This document shows positions 50,613-60,095 of a DNA stretch of 64,000 nt, one piece after another. This DNA comes from Bacteroidota bacterium. GTDB lineage: Bacteria; Bacteroidota; Bacteroidia; Bacteroidales; Lentimicrobiaceae. The stretch spans positions 62,001 through 126,000 of the forward strand of contig JAEZDY010000018.1 in the NCBI GenBank assembly GCA_023417935.1, read 5' to 3'. Below the pieces are notes generated by a model, which ran no database searches, was not told the DNA's origin, and saw nothing but the letters and a program-made list of their open reading frames with translations. Position numbers and translations under genes: made by a program. The stretch's first letter is position 1, and every line of letters begins with the position of its first letter.

Positions 50613-50993
50613 ATGGGACTCTTCTCCGCATTAATAGGCAACGCCGGTGCTGTTGACCTGCAGCAACTGAAATATGATTATGGCAGATTGTTAACTGACA
50701 CCGAGGAAATCCAGATGGGTTTTAAACTTGTAAGAGATACCTTCCTCTTTACAGATAAACGATTAATACTCATCGATAAACAAGGCCTCACAGGCAGCAA
50801 AATCGAGTACAAGTCCATCACTTACAAAAGCATATCGCGCTTCAGCATAGAAACCGCCGGTACCTTCGACCTGGATGCTGAATTAAAGATATGGGTATCA
50901 AGCGAGCAACAACCCTCCATTGTAAAGCAATTCAGCCGAGCCGTGAATGTGTATGATGTGCATAAGGTTTTGGCGACGTTTGTGGTGGGGTGA
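50613..50993 (+). CDS. Bacterial PH-domain protein (bPH_1)
   Basis: 126 residues covering one bacterial pleckstrin-homology-like domain: KLVRDTFLFTDKRLILIDKQ, SIEYKSITYKSISRFSIET-type strand and LDAELKIWV strand match the bPH_1 (PF08000) family. It is soluble and probably forms a ring-like oligomer. The biological role is unknown. Confidence 0.8.
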   Translation: MGLFSALIGNAGAVDLQQLKYDYGRLLTDTEEIQMGFKLVRDTFLFTDKRLILIDKQGLTGSKIEYKSITYKSISRFSIETAGTFDLDAELKIWVSSEQQPSIVKQFSRAVNVYDVHKVLATFVVG

Positions 50994-51006
50994 AAAAATG
51001 CGCTGC

Positions 51007-51075
51007 GCGCGTTCAATATTGTTCAATGTTGTTCAATGTTGTTCAAGGTGTTCAAGGTTGTTCAAAGTTGAGCGC
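51007..51075. repeat. GTTCAATGTTGTTCAAGG word array
   Basis: Tandem 11-nt words following the PH-domain gene. Confidence 0.65.
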
Positions 51076-51175
51076 TCACACCCTTAACTTATATTTATTA
51101 TTTTTGAAACTATAAAAAGTATTATTAAATTGCACGGCTGTAGGGCTTCGTGTATTCTGTATTTGAAGGACAAAA

Positions 51176-51520
51176 ATGAAAATAGTCAAAGTTGAAGGCA
51201 AAGCTGATATTGTTACAGTTGACTTGATCAGTTGGATTGAGACACACTTTGAAGTCAGTAAATGGCTTGGTGTAATCCTTAGTCAGAAAGAGCTTAACAG
51301 TGATGGCGAAATAAACATCAAACAAGCAATGAATGATGGTGGGAGTTGGGCAATAAGTGATATTGCTTATGATGTTACCAATGAATTTGAGAAAGAGCAT
51401 CTTCATACAGAATGGGATGTTGATGCTGACTATTGGGAAACACTGGAAAAGTTTCTTGAAAAGAAGTTTGGGAAGGAAACATTAGAGGAAAGTAGAAGCA
51501 AGTGCATTAAGGACACTTAA
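51176..51520 (+). CDS. Hypothetical protein
   Basis: 114 residues, acidic, no export signal. Beta strand KIVKVEGKADIVTV is followed by helices (SWIETHFEVSKWLGVILSQK, YWETLEKFLEKKFG). No family recognised. Located just before the right defence operon but separated from it by 260 nt that contain a new promoter, so it is probably not part of it. Confidence 0.5.
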   Translation: MKIVKVEGKADIVTVDLISWIETHFEVSKWLGVILSQKELNSDGEINIKQAMNDGGSWAISDIAYDVTNEFEKEHLHTEWDVDADYWETLEKFLEKKFGKETLEESRSKCIKDT

Positions 51521-51625
51521 GGTCTATCAACGGTCGGAAAGATTGAGTATAGGTGGGATGAAGTGTTCTCGTTCAGGGGTTAATAATTTTTTCTTTAATT
51601 ATTTTTTAACATAAATCCTTATTTA

Positions 51626-51633
51626 TATATTTG
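51626..51633 (+). promoter_or_regulatory. -7 box (TATATTTG) before the right defence operon
   Basis: TTATATATTTGCGTGAGGGG shares the promoter core and G-rich start with 47765-47785. Additional TAAGTTTG (51735-51742) and TAAATTTG (51743-51750) boxes lie closer to the ATG at 51781. Confidence 0.55.
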
Positions 51634-51780
51634 CGTGAGGGGAAGATAGATTGCTGAGAGTATTATAAATACCAAATAAACAACAAAAGGAAAGGTTATT
51701 TAGCCTTATCTAGGATAATAACATTATCGATTAGTAAGTTTGTAAATTTGTTATGCAGGATTTTTAAATGAACTCAACCT

Positions 51781-53082
51781 ATGGAAAAAATACAAAAACA
51801 GGAGGCGGATATAACAATACCGGAGGATAAACTTGAATATCTTCAGAAAGAACTTACTAACATCAGAGATGACGTAAGAGATGACCCCTATATCTTAGAG
51901 GCGATAAAAGTACTTGCAGCAGGTGGCCTTAGAAGTACAATTGGATCTTACTGGAATGCTGTGGTTCACGATATAAGAATGAAAGTAATTCACCGCAGTT
52001 TAGACCTTTTTAATAAAGAACTATCACATTTACGAGACGTAAGAGAATATGAAGACTTTCAGAACCATATAACAGATTATGACCTAATTGAAGGAGCTTA
52101 TAAAACTGGTGTTATCAATTGGGAAGGCAGAAAATTATTACAACAAGCTAGGGAGACAAGAAATATTTTTGACGGACACCCTAAAAGCTCTGACCCTACA
52201 CTTTTTAAAGTGTTTAATATGATAGCAGACTGCAACAGATATGTTTTAAGTCAGCCTCTACCAATGCCAATAATAGATATTGACCAATACATCCAAACTA
52301 TGGATGGCTCTAATTACAATCAAAATGAAATTGCAATCGAACAAGCCTTAAGTGAACTTCCTGAGATTTATAAACAAGAATTAACTAATAAACTCTTTGG
52401 AGTTTACATCAAGGACAATGCTTCTACAACATTAAGGGCTAATACTGAATTTGCATTCCCAATTTTATGGAAACTTCTATCTAAAGATATTAGAAAGCAA
52501 ATAGGAAAGCGATTTGACCAATTAATTATTGAAGGGAATACAGATAAAATTGGCTGGGCAACCGATATTATGTCAGTAATAGAAGGGTTTAGATACGTAT
52601 CTGAACCAAGCCGAAAGATAATATATGACCCACTAATTAAGCAACTTGAAGATAACCTTGATGAGTGGAGTATTGAAGGAAAAGCAATGCAAGAAATTGA
52701 TAGACTAGGAACTGTTATTCCTTTGGACCTTGTGGATAGACTTGTAAAAGCAATGACATTAACTTATGTAGGATATCGGGGTTCAAGTTCTCATTATTCT
52801 CGACGAGATTTTTATAGTAATTCTGCTGCACCAAGGATATCAAGAATGTTTGAGAGTTTCGATATTAATGCGGTTGACGCATTTATAAAAACTATTAGAG
52901 AAACTCAGAAATTAAAAAATAGAATTCAGGATAGGGGTCAGCTTGATAGGTTAAGGAGTTTAGGGGATATTTTATTAAATAAGCCCAATTTAAGAGCAGA
53001 CCAAGTCGAATTTATTGAATTAATGGTTGACGAGAAAAGGACTAAGGAATTTTATGATGAAATCAGAAAAAACCCTGCATAA
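51781..53082 (+). CDS. Defence-island protein of unknown function
   Basis: 433 residues, soluble and almost entirely helical. A segment AGGLRSTIGSYWNAVVHDIR near residue 50-70 is characteristic in form (small residue, R, x, WNAVVxDIR), as in proteins found near defence genes, but I cannot name a family. No nuclease, ATPase or membrane motif. It is the first gene after the promoter region and precedes the helicase gene by 138 nt in the same direction, so it may be a dedicated component of the operon. Confidence 0.55.
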   Translation: MEKIQKQEADITIPEDKLEYLQKELTNIRDDVRDDPYILEAIKVLAAGGLRSTIGSYWNAVVHDIRMKVIHRSLDLFNKELSHLRDVREYEDFQNHITDYDLIEGAYKTGVINWEGRKLLQQARETRNIFDGHPKSSDPTLFKVFNMIADCNRYVLSQPLPMPIIDIDQYIQTMDGSNYNQNEIAIEQALSELPEIYKQELTNKLFGVYIKDNASTTLRANTEFAFPILWKLLSKDIRKQIGKRFDQLIIEGNTDKIGWATDIMSVIEGFRYVSEPSRKIIYDPLIKQLEDNLDEWSIEGKAMQEIDRLGTVIPLDLVDRLVKAMTLTYVGYRGSSSHYSRRDFYSNSAAPRISRMFESFDINAVDAFIKTIRETQKLKNRIQDRGQLDRLRSLGDILLNKPNLRADQVEFIELMVDEKRTKEFYDEIRKNPA

Positions 53083-53220
53083 TAGAATAACAGTCTCCTC
53101 CTGTAGTTATCTCCCTACCCACTTAAAGTAATACATTTGGGTTGGACTTTGCATTATTTCAATTAGGGTATAAAACTAGACTGATAAGAGTGGAGAAACA
53201 GTTAATAGATACAAAAAGTA

Positions 53221-56200
53221 ATGGCAAGTAAGTTTTTTACAAACAAAGACGACAACACACTAATTGGCAAGTTCGAAGGTATCTTCACATATACTCATGT
53301 ACATTACTTTGACGCGTTAGTTGGCTTTTTCAGGGCTTCAGGTTATTTTAGAGTGAGGCCACTCCTCAAAGATGTTTCAAGAATCCGAATACTTGTAGGT
53401 ATTGATGTTGACCATTTAATAAGCGAAGCAGCAAGAAAAGGCCTTGAATTCAATTTCAATACTGAAATCACAAGAGATGAATTTTTTTCGGAACTAAAAT
53501 CAGATATTCAGAATGCAGATTACAAAAGAAATGTTGAGGAAGGTATTCTTGAATTCGTAAATGACATCATCGATAAACGGATTGAAATTAAGGCACATCC
53601 AAGCCGTAAATTACATTCAAAGATTTACATTTTCAGACCTGAGAATTTTAATGAACATAATTCTGGATCGGTTATCACCGGTTCTAGCAATTTGTCGGAA
53701 TCAGGACTGGAACAGAATTTTGAATTCAATGTTGAATTGCGGGATTTTTACGATGTGGCTTATGCTTTAAAGACATTCAATGAGCTTTGGGAAGAAAGTG
53801 TTGGCATTCTTCCAGCATCTTTAGCTAAACTTAAAACCGAAACATATTTAAACGAGGACTTTACTCCATTTGAAGTTTACATCAAGTTCTTGATCGAATA
53901 TTTCGGAAAGAGTATTGAGTATGATCCAGAATCAGTTGCCGATTTACCAAAAGGATATAAAAAACTTCAATACCAAATTGATGCAGTAAACGATGGTTAC
54001 AACAAATTAGTGCAACACAACGGATTTATATTGGCAGACGTTGTGGGATTAGGTAAAACAGTCATTGCAACTATTGTTGCCAAGAAATTTTACTTCTCCA
54101 ACGGTTACCGTACTAAAATTCTGATAATACATCCCCCAGCTTTACGTCCAAACTGGGAAAGAACTATTCGTGATTTTGAGGTTCCGAATGTCACACTTAT
54201 TACCAATGGCAGCTTGCATAAAGTTACTCATCCAGAAATATATGACTTAATTATTGTGGATGAAGCGCATAAATTTAGGTGTGATGAATCTGAAATGTTC
54301 AACTTCCTTCAAAAGATTTGCAAGACACCTAGAAAGAATCCTGCTCCTGATGGAAGTAAGGATAAGAAAGTTATTCTGGTGACTGCAACGCCATTGAATA
54401 ATAAACCTGATGACATACGCAATCAACTGTACCTCTTTCAAGACGCAAAGAACTCAAGTCTTGAAATCGGAAACTTGCAACACTTTTTCAGACCATTAAT
54501 TGATCGCTACGAGAAACTGAAAAAGCAAAAAGACAAGTACACCATTGCTTCAGAAGTAAAAAAAATCTATGATGAGATTAGGGTTAAAGTACTCGAGCCT
54601 ATCATTGTAAGAAGAACAAGAACAGATATTAGAAACACTGAAGAGTACTGGAAAGATATTAAAGCCCAAGGCTACACATTCCCTGACATAGAGCCTCCTA
54701 AGCAAATACTTTATCAGATGGATAAAGAATTGAGCGACCTGTATGACGAGACCTTAAAACAACTGAAAGACACTAAAAATGGATTGAAATATTTTCGTTA
54801 TCAGGCAATCAAATATTTACCTGAAGAAATCAAAAAAAAGTTTTTCAATAAAAATGCTGACATCATTTCAGATTCATTGGCTAAAATCATGAAAACCCTT
54901 TTGGTGAAACGCATTGACAGTAGTTTCCATGCGTTCAAAATGAGTTTGAACCGTTATTATGATGCTAACTCTGCTATGTTGAAAATGATTGAGAACGGTA
55001 GGGTTTTTATCGCTTCTAAACACGCGGTGAATGACTATATTATGAATGATGATGAAGATACACTGCAACAAATATTAGAAGATACACAAGACCCTAATAT
55101 CATTCAGGCATTTTCTATTGAGGAATTTGCACCTGAATATATTGATGGCATTTATCATGACCAAAAGGTTTTGGATAAACTGGTTCAAAGTTGGAGCAGA
55201 ATCATTCATGATCCAAAATATAATGAATTGGTTTTTCGATTGAAAAACGAGTTGATGAAAAAAGACATCAATGATAATGGCAAACTCATTCTTTTCAGCG
55301 AATCTAAAGAGACAACCGATTATTTAAGTAAAAGATTAAAAAAAGACGGATTTGAAAGATTAATCTCAATTAATAGTTCGAATCAAAAGGATTTGTCGGA
55401 AACTGTAGCTGAAAACTTTGATGCAAATTTAAAATTTTACGAACAAAAGAACGATTACGACATCATTATTACAACAGAAGTTTTAGCAGAAGGCGTAAAC
55501 CTACATCGATCTAATGTAATAGTGAATTATGATATTCCTTGGAATGCCACGCGATTAATGCAGCGTATTGGCCGTGTCAATCGAATCGGGACGCCATCAC
55601 ATAAAATTTACATATACAACTTTTTCCCCACTACAAAAACAGATAATGAAATTGAACTCAACAAAAAGGCATATATAAAATTGCAAGCCTTCCACTCTGC
55701 ACTTGGTGAGGACAGTCAAATTTATTCAAATGATGAGGAGTACGGCACTTTTGGCTTGTTTGAAAAAGTGCCTGAAGAAGAGAGAGATGAACGTTTAGTG
55801 TTCCTGAATGAACTAAGAAAATTCCGAGATGAGCAAGCTGAACTCTATAAAAAGATTCGTGATTGTGTACCCAAAAGAGCAAGAACAGGCAGAAATGATA
55901 AAAGCAGAAAAGAAACTTCCTTGGTATACATCAAGAATCAGAAGCGAGACAGTTTCTATTACATCAACAATGAATTAGAATTTGAGGAACTGACTTTCAT
56001 CGAAGCAGCTCGAATATTTAAAGCACATATCACCGAAAAGGCTGTGAAACTTCACCAATTCCATCATGATCAAATTGGAATAGCACTTCAAATGTTCAGA
56101 ATGGAAGCAAATCTTGCAGCACTGGGTCAATTAGGAAAAGTGAAATTAGGTCCTAATGACCAACGAGTAATTGAATATTTGCACGGTCAAATTCATTTTG

Positions 56201-56517
56201 ATTTTGTGAGTGCTGATGAAAGGGATTTGATAAATGTCGCCAAGACTTCTATTTTGAAAGGTAAATTTCAAAAGCTTCCAAGGGAGGTTAATAAACTAGC
56301 AAAAGAACGGTATAGGCTTTATACAGAATCTAGAAAGAATCCTGCTGTTAAACCCATGACTAACGTGGAGGCTTTTCAGCTATTAATTAAGATTCTGAAA
56401 CGGTATCCGTTGATTGATGCCATGAAAGAAGACGAGCATGAACCTAAGCCAAAAAAGGTTGAAACCAGATACAATGCACCGCAAATCATAATATCAGAAT
56501 CATTTATAGGCAAATGA
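53221..56517 (+). CDS. SNF2-family helicase with N-terminal phospholipase-D-like domain
   Basis: 1098 residues. The N-terminal PLD-like module has HSKIYIF (from H132) and GSSNLS (from G154). The canonical HxKx4D aspartate is replaced by Arg, so it may bind rather than cut DNA. SNF2 ATPase motifs follow: DVVGLGKT (273-280), DEAH (347-350), VTATPLNNKPDDIRN, and motif V/VI region VLAEGVNLHRS and MQRIGRVNRIG. The C-terminal 300 residues are helical. The methyltransferase gene begins at the stop codon (ATGA overlap). This is the motor of a helicase-methylase-ATPase type defence operon. Confidence 0.9.
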   Translation: MASKFFTNKDDNTLIGKFEGIFTYTHVHYFDALVGFFRASGYFRVRPLLKDVSRIRILVGIDVDHLISEAARKGLEFNFNTEITRDEFFSELKSDIQNADYKRNVEEGILEFVNDIIDKRIEIKAHPSRKLHSKIYIFRPENFNEHNSGSVITGSSNLSESGLEQNFEFNVELRDFYDVAYALKTFNELWEESVGILPASLAKLKTETYLNEDFTPFEVYIKFLIEYFGKSIEYDPESVADLPKGYKKLQYQIDAVNDGYNKLVQHNGFILADVVGLGKTVIATIVAKKFYFSNGYRTKILIIHPPALRPNWERTIRDFEVPNVTLITNGSLHKVTHPEIYDLIIVDEAHKFRCDESEMFNFLQKICKTPRKNPAPDGSKDKKVILVTATPLNNKPDDIRNQLYLFQDAKNSSLEIGNLQHFFRPLIDRYEKLKKQKDKYTIASEVKKIYDEIRVKVLEPIIVRRTRTDIRNTEEYWKDIKAQGYTFPDIEPPKQILYQMDKELSDLYDETLKQLKDTKNGLKYFRYQAIKYLPEEIKKKFFNKNADIISDSLAKIMKTLLVKRIDSSFHAFKMSLNRYYDANSAMLKMIENGRVFIASKHAVNDYIMNDDEDTLQQILEDTQDPNIIQAFSIEEFAPEYIDGIYHDQKVLDKLVQSWSRIIHDPKYNELVFRLKNELMKKDINDNGKLILFSESKETTDYLSKRLKKDGFERLISINSSNQKDLSETVAENFDANLKFYEQKNDYDIIITTEVLAEGVNLHRSNVIVNYDIPWNATRLMQRIGRVNRIGTPSHKIYIYNFFPTTKTDNEIELNKKAYIKLQAFHSALGEDSQIYSNDEEYGTFGLFEKVPEEERDERLVFLNELRKFRDEQAELYKKIRDCVPKRARTGRNDKSRKETSLVYIKNQKRDSFYYINNELEFEELTFIEAARIFKAHITEKAVKLHQFHHDQIGIALQMFRMEANLAALGQLGKVKLGPNDQRVIEYLHGQIHFDFVSADERDLINVAKTSILKGKFQKLPREVNKLAKERYRLYTESRKNPAVKPMTNVEAFQLLIKILKRYPLIDAMKEDEHEPKPKKVETRYNAPQIIISESFIGK

Positions 56518-59500
56518 CAAAAGAAGAAATACATGAATATTTAAGATCCGAATATTCAAGGGAAAATTGGAAGAAAATTGTTAACGCCATCTTTCCCAAC
56601 CGTGAATTTTTCGCTAGTGAAGAGCCTTTGGAGAAAACCAAACAGGCACAGCGTGACTTAACCCAAAAAATTATCCGTTTTGGTAATATAAAATTGGATG
56701 ATGGAAATAGTTTAGCCTTATATGAGGTAGAACTCAAGTCTAATGCCACTAGTATAACACGAAACCGTGTTGGTTTGCGAAACCTAATTAACAATGAAGT
56801 TATTCCGGGTGTTGTTGACGGTGCTTTGATTGTTTATTACCACCCCGATCATGATGATTGGCGTTTTTCGTTTTACTCCAAATCAAAATACTGGGATGAT
56901 GAAGGCAATGAGATCAAGAAAGAAACACATCCCAAACGATATACTTTCGTTCTAGGCAAAGGAGAAACATGTGTTACTCCACGTGAAAGATTTTGGCATT
57001 TGGTAGAAAAACGAACCCGAACTATCAAAGATGTGTTGGAGGCTTTCTCAGTTGAAAAAGTATCAAGAGAGTTTTTTGTAAATTACAAGAAGAACTATCA
57101 GGCTTTTGTTAACTGTTTAATAGAATCACCATATAAATATAATATTTTCGAAAGCAATGAAAAGGCTATTCGTGACTTTGTAAAGAAAATGTTGGGTAGA
57201 ATTGTTTTCCTGCAATTTCTTCAAAAGAAAGGATGGTTAGATGTAGATATTGATAAGCATTTTGGTGAGGGCAATACAAACTTCCTAACAAAATTTTTTG
57301 AAGCGAATAACAATGATGCCTTTTATACCAATTGTCTGGTTCCGCTCTTCTTTGAAACATTGAATAACCCAAAAAATGAAATCTTTAACGTAACTAAAAC
57401 TAGGTTTCCATATCTAAATGGGGGTTTGTTTGAGCGTGATGAAATTGAGCAAAAAGCCAAAGCTGATTCTATTGTTTTCAAAAAGGAGTTATTCGAAAAC
57501 CTGTTTGCGTTTTTTGGCGAATACAACTTTACCATTGATGAGAGTACGCCTGATGATTTAGATGTAGGTATTGACCCTGAAATGCTCGGGCATATCTTTG
57601 AAAACTTGCTGGAAGATAACCGTGAAAAAGGAGCATTTTATACACCTAAGCTCATTGTACAATACATGTGCCAGGAGGTGTTAATTCAATATCTTGAACT
57701 GCACTTAGGAAAACATGAAGCTATTTCCAAATTTATAAGATACAAAGACCGTGGTGATGAAAAAGCAAAGGATAACTTCATTCGCAATAATGCTTCTAAA
57801 ATTGATAACCTTCTAAATGATGTTAAAATTTGCGATCCTGCTATAGGTTCAGGTGCATTTCCAATGGGTTTATTACAGGAGATATTTCATGCCAAGCTAG
57901 CTTTAGATTGGACATTGCTAGATAAAAAAGGAGACGTAAAACGCGCAATTATTCAAAACTCAATTTACGGTGTAGATAAGGACAAAGGAGCCGTTGATAT
58001 AGCTCGTTTGCGTTTTTGGCTGAGTTTGATTGTTGATGAAGAAGTAAACAAAGGCGAAAAGCCACAACCCCTACCCAATTTCGATTATAAAATCATGCAG
58101 GGTGATTCATTACTAGAAAGCTTCAAAGGATATTCATTAAAGTACCACGACATACAAGATGAACCAAAACATACTGATCTATTCAACACACAAACCCAAA
58201 TAAACATCTTCAAGAAAACACATACAAACCTTGCAGCTTTAGAGAAAGACTTTTTCGATCCAAAGAATAACCACCGGAAAGAAGAAATCAGAAATCAGAT
58301 TGATGCTTTAGTAGCTCATAGCATAGAACAATCATTTCAAGAATTAATTACAGATAAAAAGAAAACGGCTGCAATTATTACTAAAAATCTTGCGCCACTT
58401 GGCAATAAAAACAGAACTAAACAAGAAAAAAACATTGCCACATTGGTTGCTGAAATTGATGAAATGCAACAAGCCTTAAAGGACATTAAGCCATTACTTA
58501 AAAAAGATGAAAAGCCATGGTTTATGTGGCACTTATATTTTAAAGATGTGTTTGATAAAGGTGGATTTGACATTGTAATAGGCAACCCGCCCTACATTAG
58601 GCAAGAGAGCATTACTGATATAAAACCATATTTGGAAACGATTGATGGCAAGCCAAATTATGAAGTATTTAATAGCACCAGTGATATTTACACCTACTTC
58701 TTTGAATTGGGTCATAAAATTTTGAAGCAGGATAAAGGGGTTTTTTCTTTTATCTGTTCAAAAAAATACACAAGAGCCAAGTATGGACAAAACTTAAGAA
58801 AATATCTTTTGTCTAAAACTCAGCTAAGCGGATACGTTGATTTCAATGAGGTTCGAGTATTTGGGGCAACAGTTGACACTTCCATTATTTTCTTTCAAAA
58901 AAGATCAAGGCCTGTTGATAATTATTCTTTTACATTCTGTCAAGTTGGGAACAATTTACAGAGGAACGAGCCACTATTTGATTACATCTATAAAAATGGG
59001 AACCTATATCAAAGGAAGTATTTGAATAATGATAGTTGGTCTTTTGCTAACAAATTCGCTGAAGATGTCAAGCAAATAATTGAACGGGTACCCAAAAAAT
59101 TAAAGGATTGGGATACTGAAATCAACTATGGTATAAAATCTGGCCGCAATGAAGCTTTTTATATAGATGAAGAAACCAAAAAAAAGCTTATTACTGAAAA
59201 TCCAAACTGCTCCAATCACATAAAGCCTCTTTTGAGGGGCAGGGACATTAAACGTTTTATTACAGAATATAAAAAGCAGTATCTAATTTTTATAAGACGG
59301 AATGATGATATCTCAAAGATTAAAAATTTACTTGAATATTTAAGTGAATATAGGGAGAGATTAGAGCCTAAACCACTTGGGTGGCAACCTTTACGAAAAG
59401 GAGAAAAATGGAAAGGACGAAAATCTGGGCCTTACGAATGGTACGAAATACAAGATAATGTAGCATACTATGAAGATTTCGAAAAAGAAAAAATAGTATG

Positions 59501-60095
59501 GTTAATTCTTTCCGACAAGGCAACCTTCGCCATTGATAAAAAGGGTTATTATACAAACGATAGTACCTTTATCATGCTAGGTAGAAATTTAGAGTATTTA
59601 TGTTCCATCTTAAATTCCAAGTTATGCGAATGGTACTTTGATAAGATCGCCACCAGTTCTGGTGTCGGTACAAACATGTGGAAGAAGGTCTATATCGAAC
59701 AAATTCCCATTCCTGAAATTCCAAAATCAGAAATGAGGGCATTTGAGATTTTGGTGGATTACATTACCTTTATCAAAAAGTATACGGCACGAATCAGTCC
59801 ATACACTCCTAACGACCATATGGCAACCAATTTCGAAGAACTGGTAGACGCTTGTGTTTACGAGTTGTATTTCAATGAACACATGGAGGAAAAGGGTTTA
59901 ACCGTTCTTAAAGAAGTAAACCAATTATTACAATCTATAGATCACTTAGATGAGAAAACACAAGCCGACAAGATTGTGAAAATCATCAATGCAGTGTATG
60001 ACGAATACAAAAGCACAAACAACGTTATCCGCAGACGCATTTTAGATTTTCCAGTGAAAAGTCCTGATATCATCAATGTAATACAGAATGGCTAA
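56514..60095 (+). CDS. Eco57I-type adenine methyltransferase with N-terminal nuclease-like segment
   Basis: 1193-residue DNA N6-adenine methyltransferase of the type IIG/PglX-like class. AdoMet motif CDPAIGSGAFPMGLL starts at C440; catalytic NPPY at N691; the segment preceding motif I (HIFENLLEDNREKGAFYTP) is typical. A TaqI-like target-recognition region follows (KPLLRGRDIKRF). Near the N terminus LALYEVELKSNATSITRN shows an ExExK pattern that could be a PD-(D/E)XK nuclease or its relic. It overlaps the helicase gene by 4 nt and the ATPase gene by 8 nt. Probably marks self DNA for the operon's defence function. Confidence 0.88.
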   Translation: MTKEEIHEYLRSEYSRENWKKIVNAIFPNREFFASEEPLEKTKQAQRDLTQKIIRFGNIKLDDGNSLALYEVELKSNATSITRNRVGLRNLINNEVIPGVVDGALIVYYHPDHDDWRFSFYSKSKYWDDEGNEIKKETHPKRYTFVLGKGETCVTPRERFWHLVEKRTRTIKDVLEAFSVEKVSREFFVNYKKNYQAFVNCLIESPYKYNIFESNEKAIRDFVKKMLGRIVFLQFLQKKGWLDVDIDKHFGEGNTNFLTKFFEANNNDAFYTNCLVPLFFETLNNPKNEIFNVTKTRFPYLNGGLFERDEIEQKAKADSIVFKKELFENLFAFFGEYNFTIDESTPDDLDVGIDPEMLGHIFENLLEDNREKGAFYTPKLIVQYMCQEVLIQYLELHLGKHEAISKFIRYKDRGDEKAKDNFIRNNASKIDNLLNDVKICDPAIGSGAFPMGLLQEIFHAKLALDWTLLDKKGDVKRAIIQNSIYGVDKDKGAVDIARLRFWLSLIVDEEVNKGEKPQPLPNFDYKIMQGDSLLESFKGYSLKYHDIQDEPKHTDLFNTQTQINIFKKTHTNLAALEKDFFDPKNNHRKEEIRNQIDALVAHSIEQSFQELITDKKKTAAIITKNLAPLGNKNRTKQEKNIATLVAEIDEMQQALKDIKPLLKKDEKPWFMWHLYFKDVFDKGGFDIVIGNPPYIRQESITDIKPYLETIDGKPNYEVFNSTSDIYTYFFELGHKILKQDKGVFSFICSKKYTRAKYGQNLRKYLLSKTQLSGYVDFNEVRVFGATVDTSIIFFQKRSRPVDNYSFTFCQVGNNLQRNEPLFDYIYKNGNLYQRKYLNNDSWSFANKFAEDVKQIIERVPKKLKDWDTEINYGIKSGRNEAFYIDEETKKKLITENPNCSNHIKPLLRGRDIKRFITEYKKQYLIFIRRNDDISKIKNLLEYLSEYRERLEPKPLGWQPLRKGEKWKGRKSGPYEWYEIQDNVAYYEDFEKEKIVWLILSDKATFAIDKKGYYTNDSTFIMLGRNLEYLCSILNSKLCEWYFDKIATSSGVGTNMWKKVYIEQIPIPEIPKSEMRAFEILVDYITFIKKYTARISPYTPNDHMATNFEELVDACVYELYFNEHMEEKGLTVLKEVNQLLQSIDHLDEKTQADKIVKIINAVYDEYKSTNNVIRRRILDFPVKSPDIINVIQNG

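Noticed and set aside
53221..60095. BREX or DISARM assignment for the right operon
   Set aside because: The methyltransferase is PglX-like in class, but PglZ, BrxC, BrxL, DUF1998 and drm-type genes are absent; the layout fits helicase-methylase-ATPase better.
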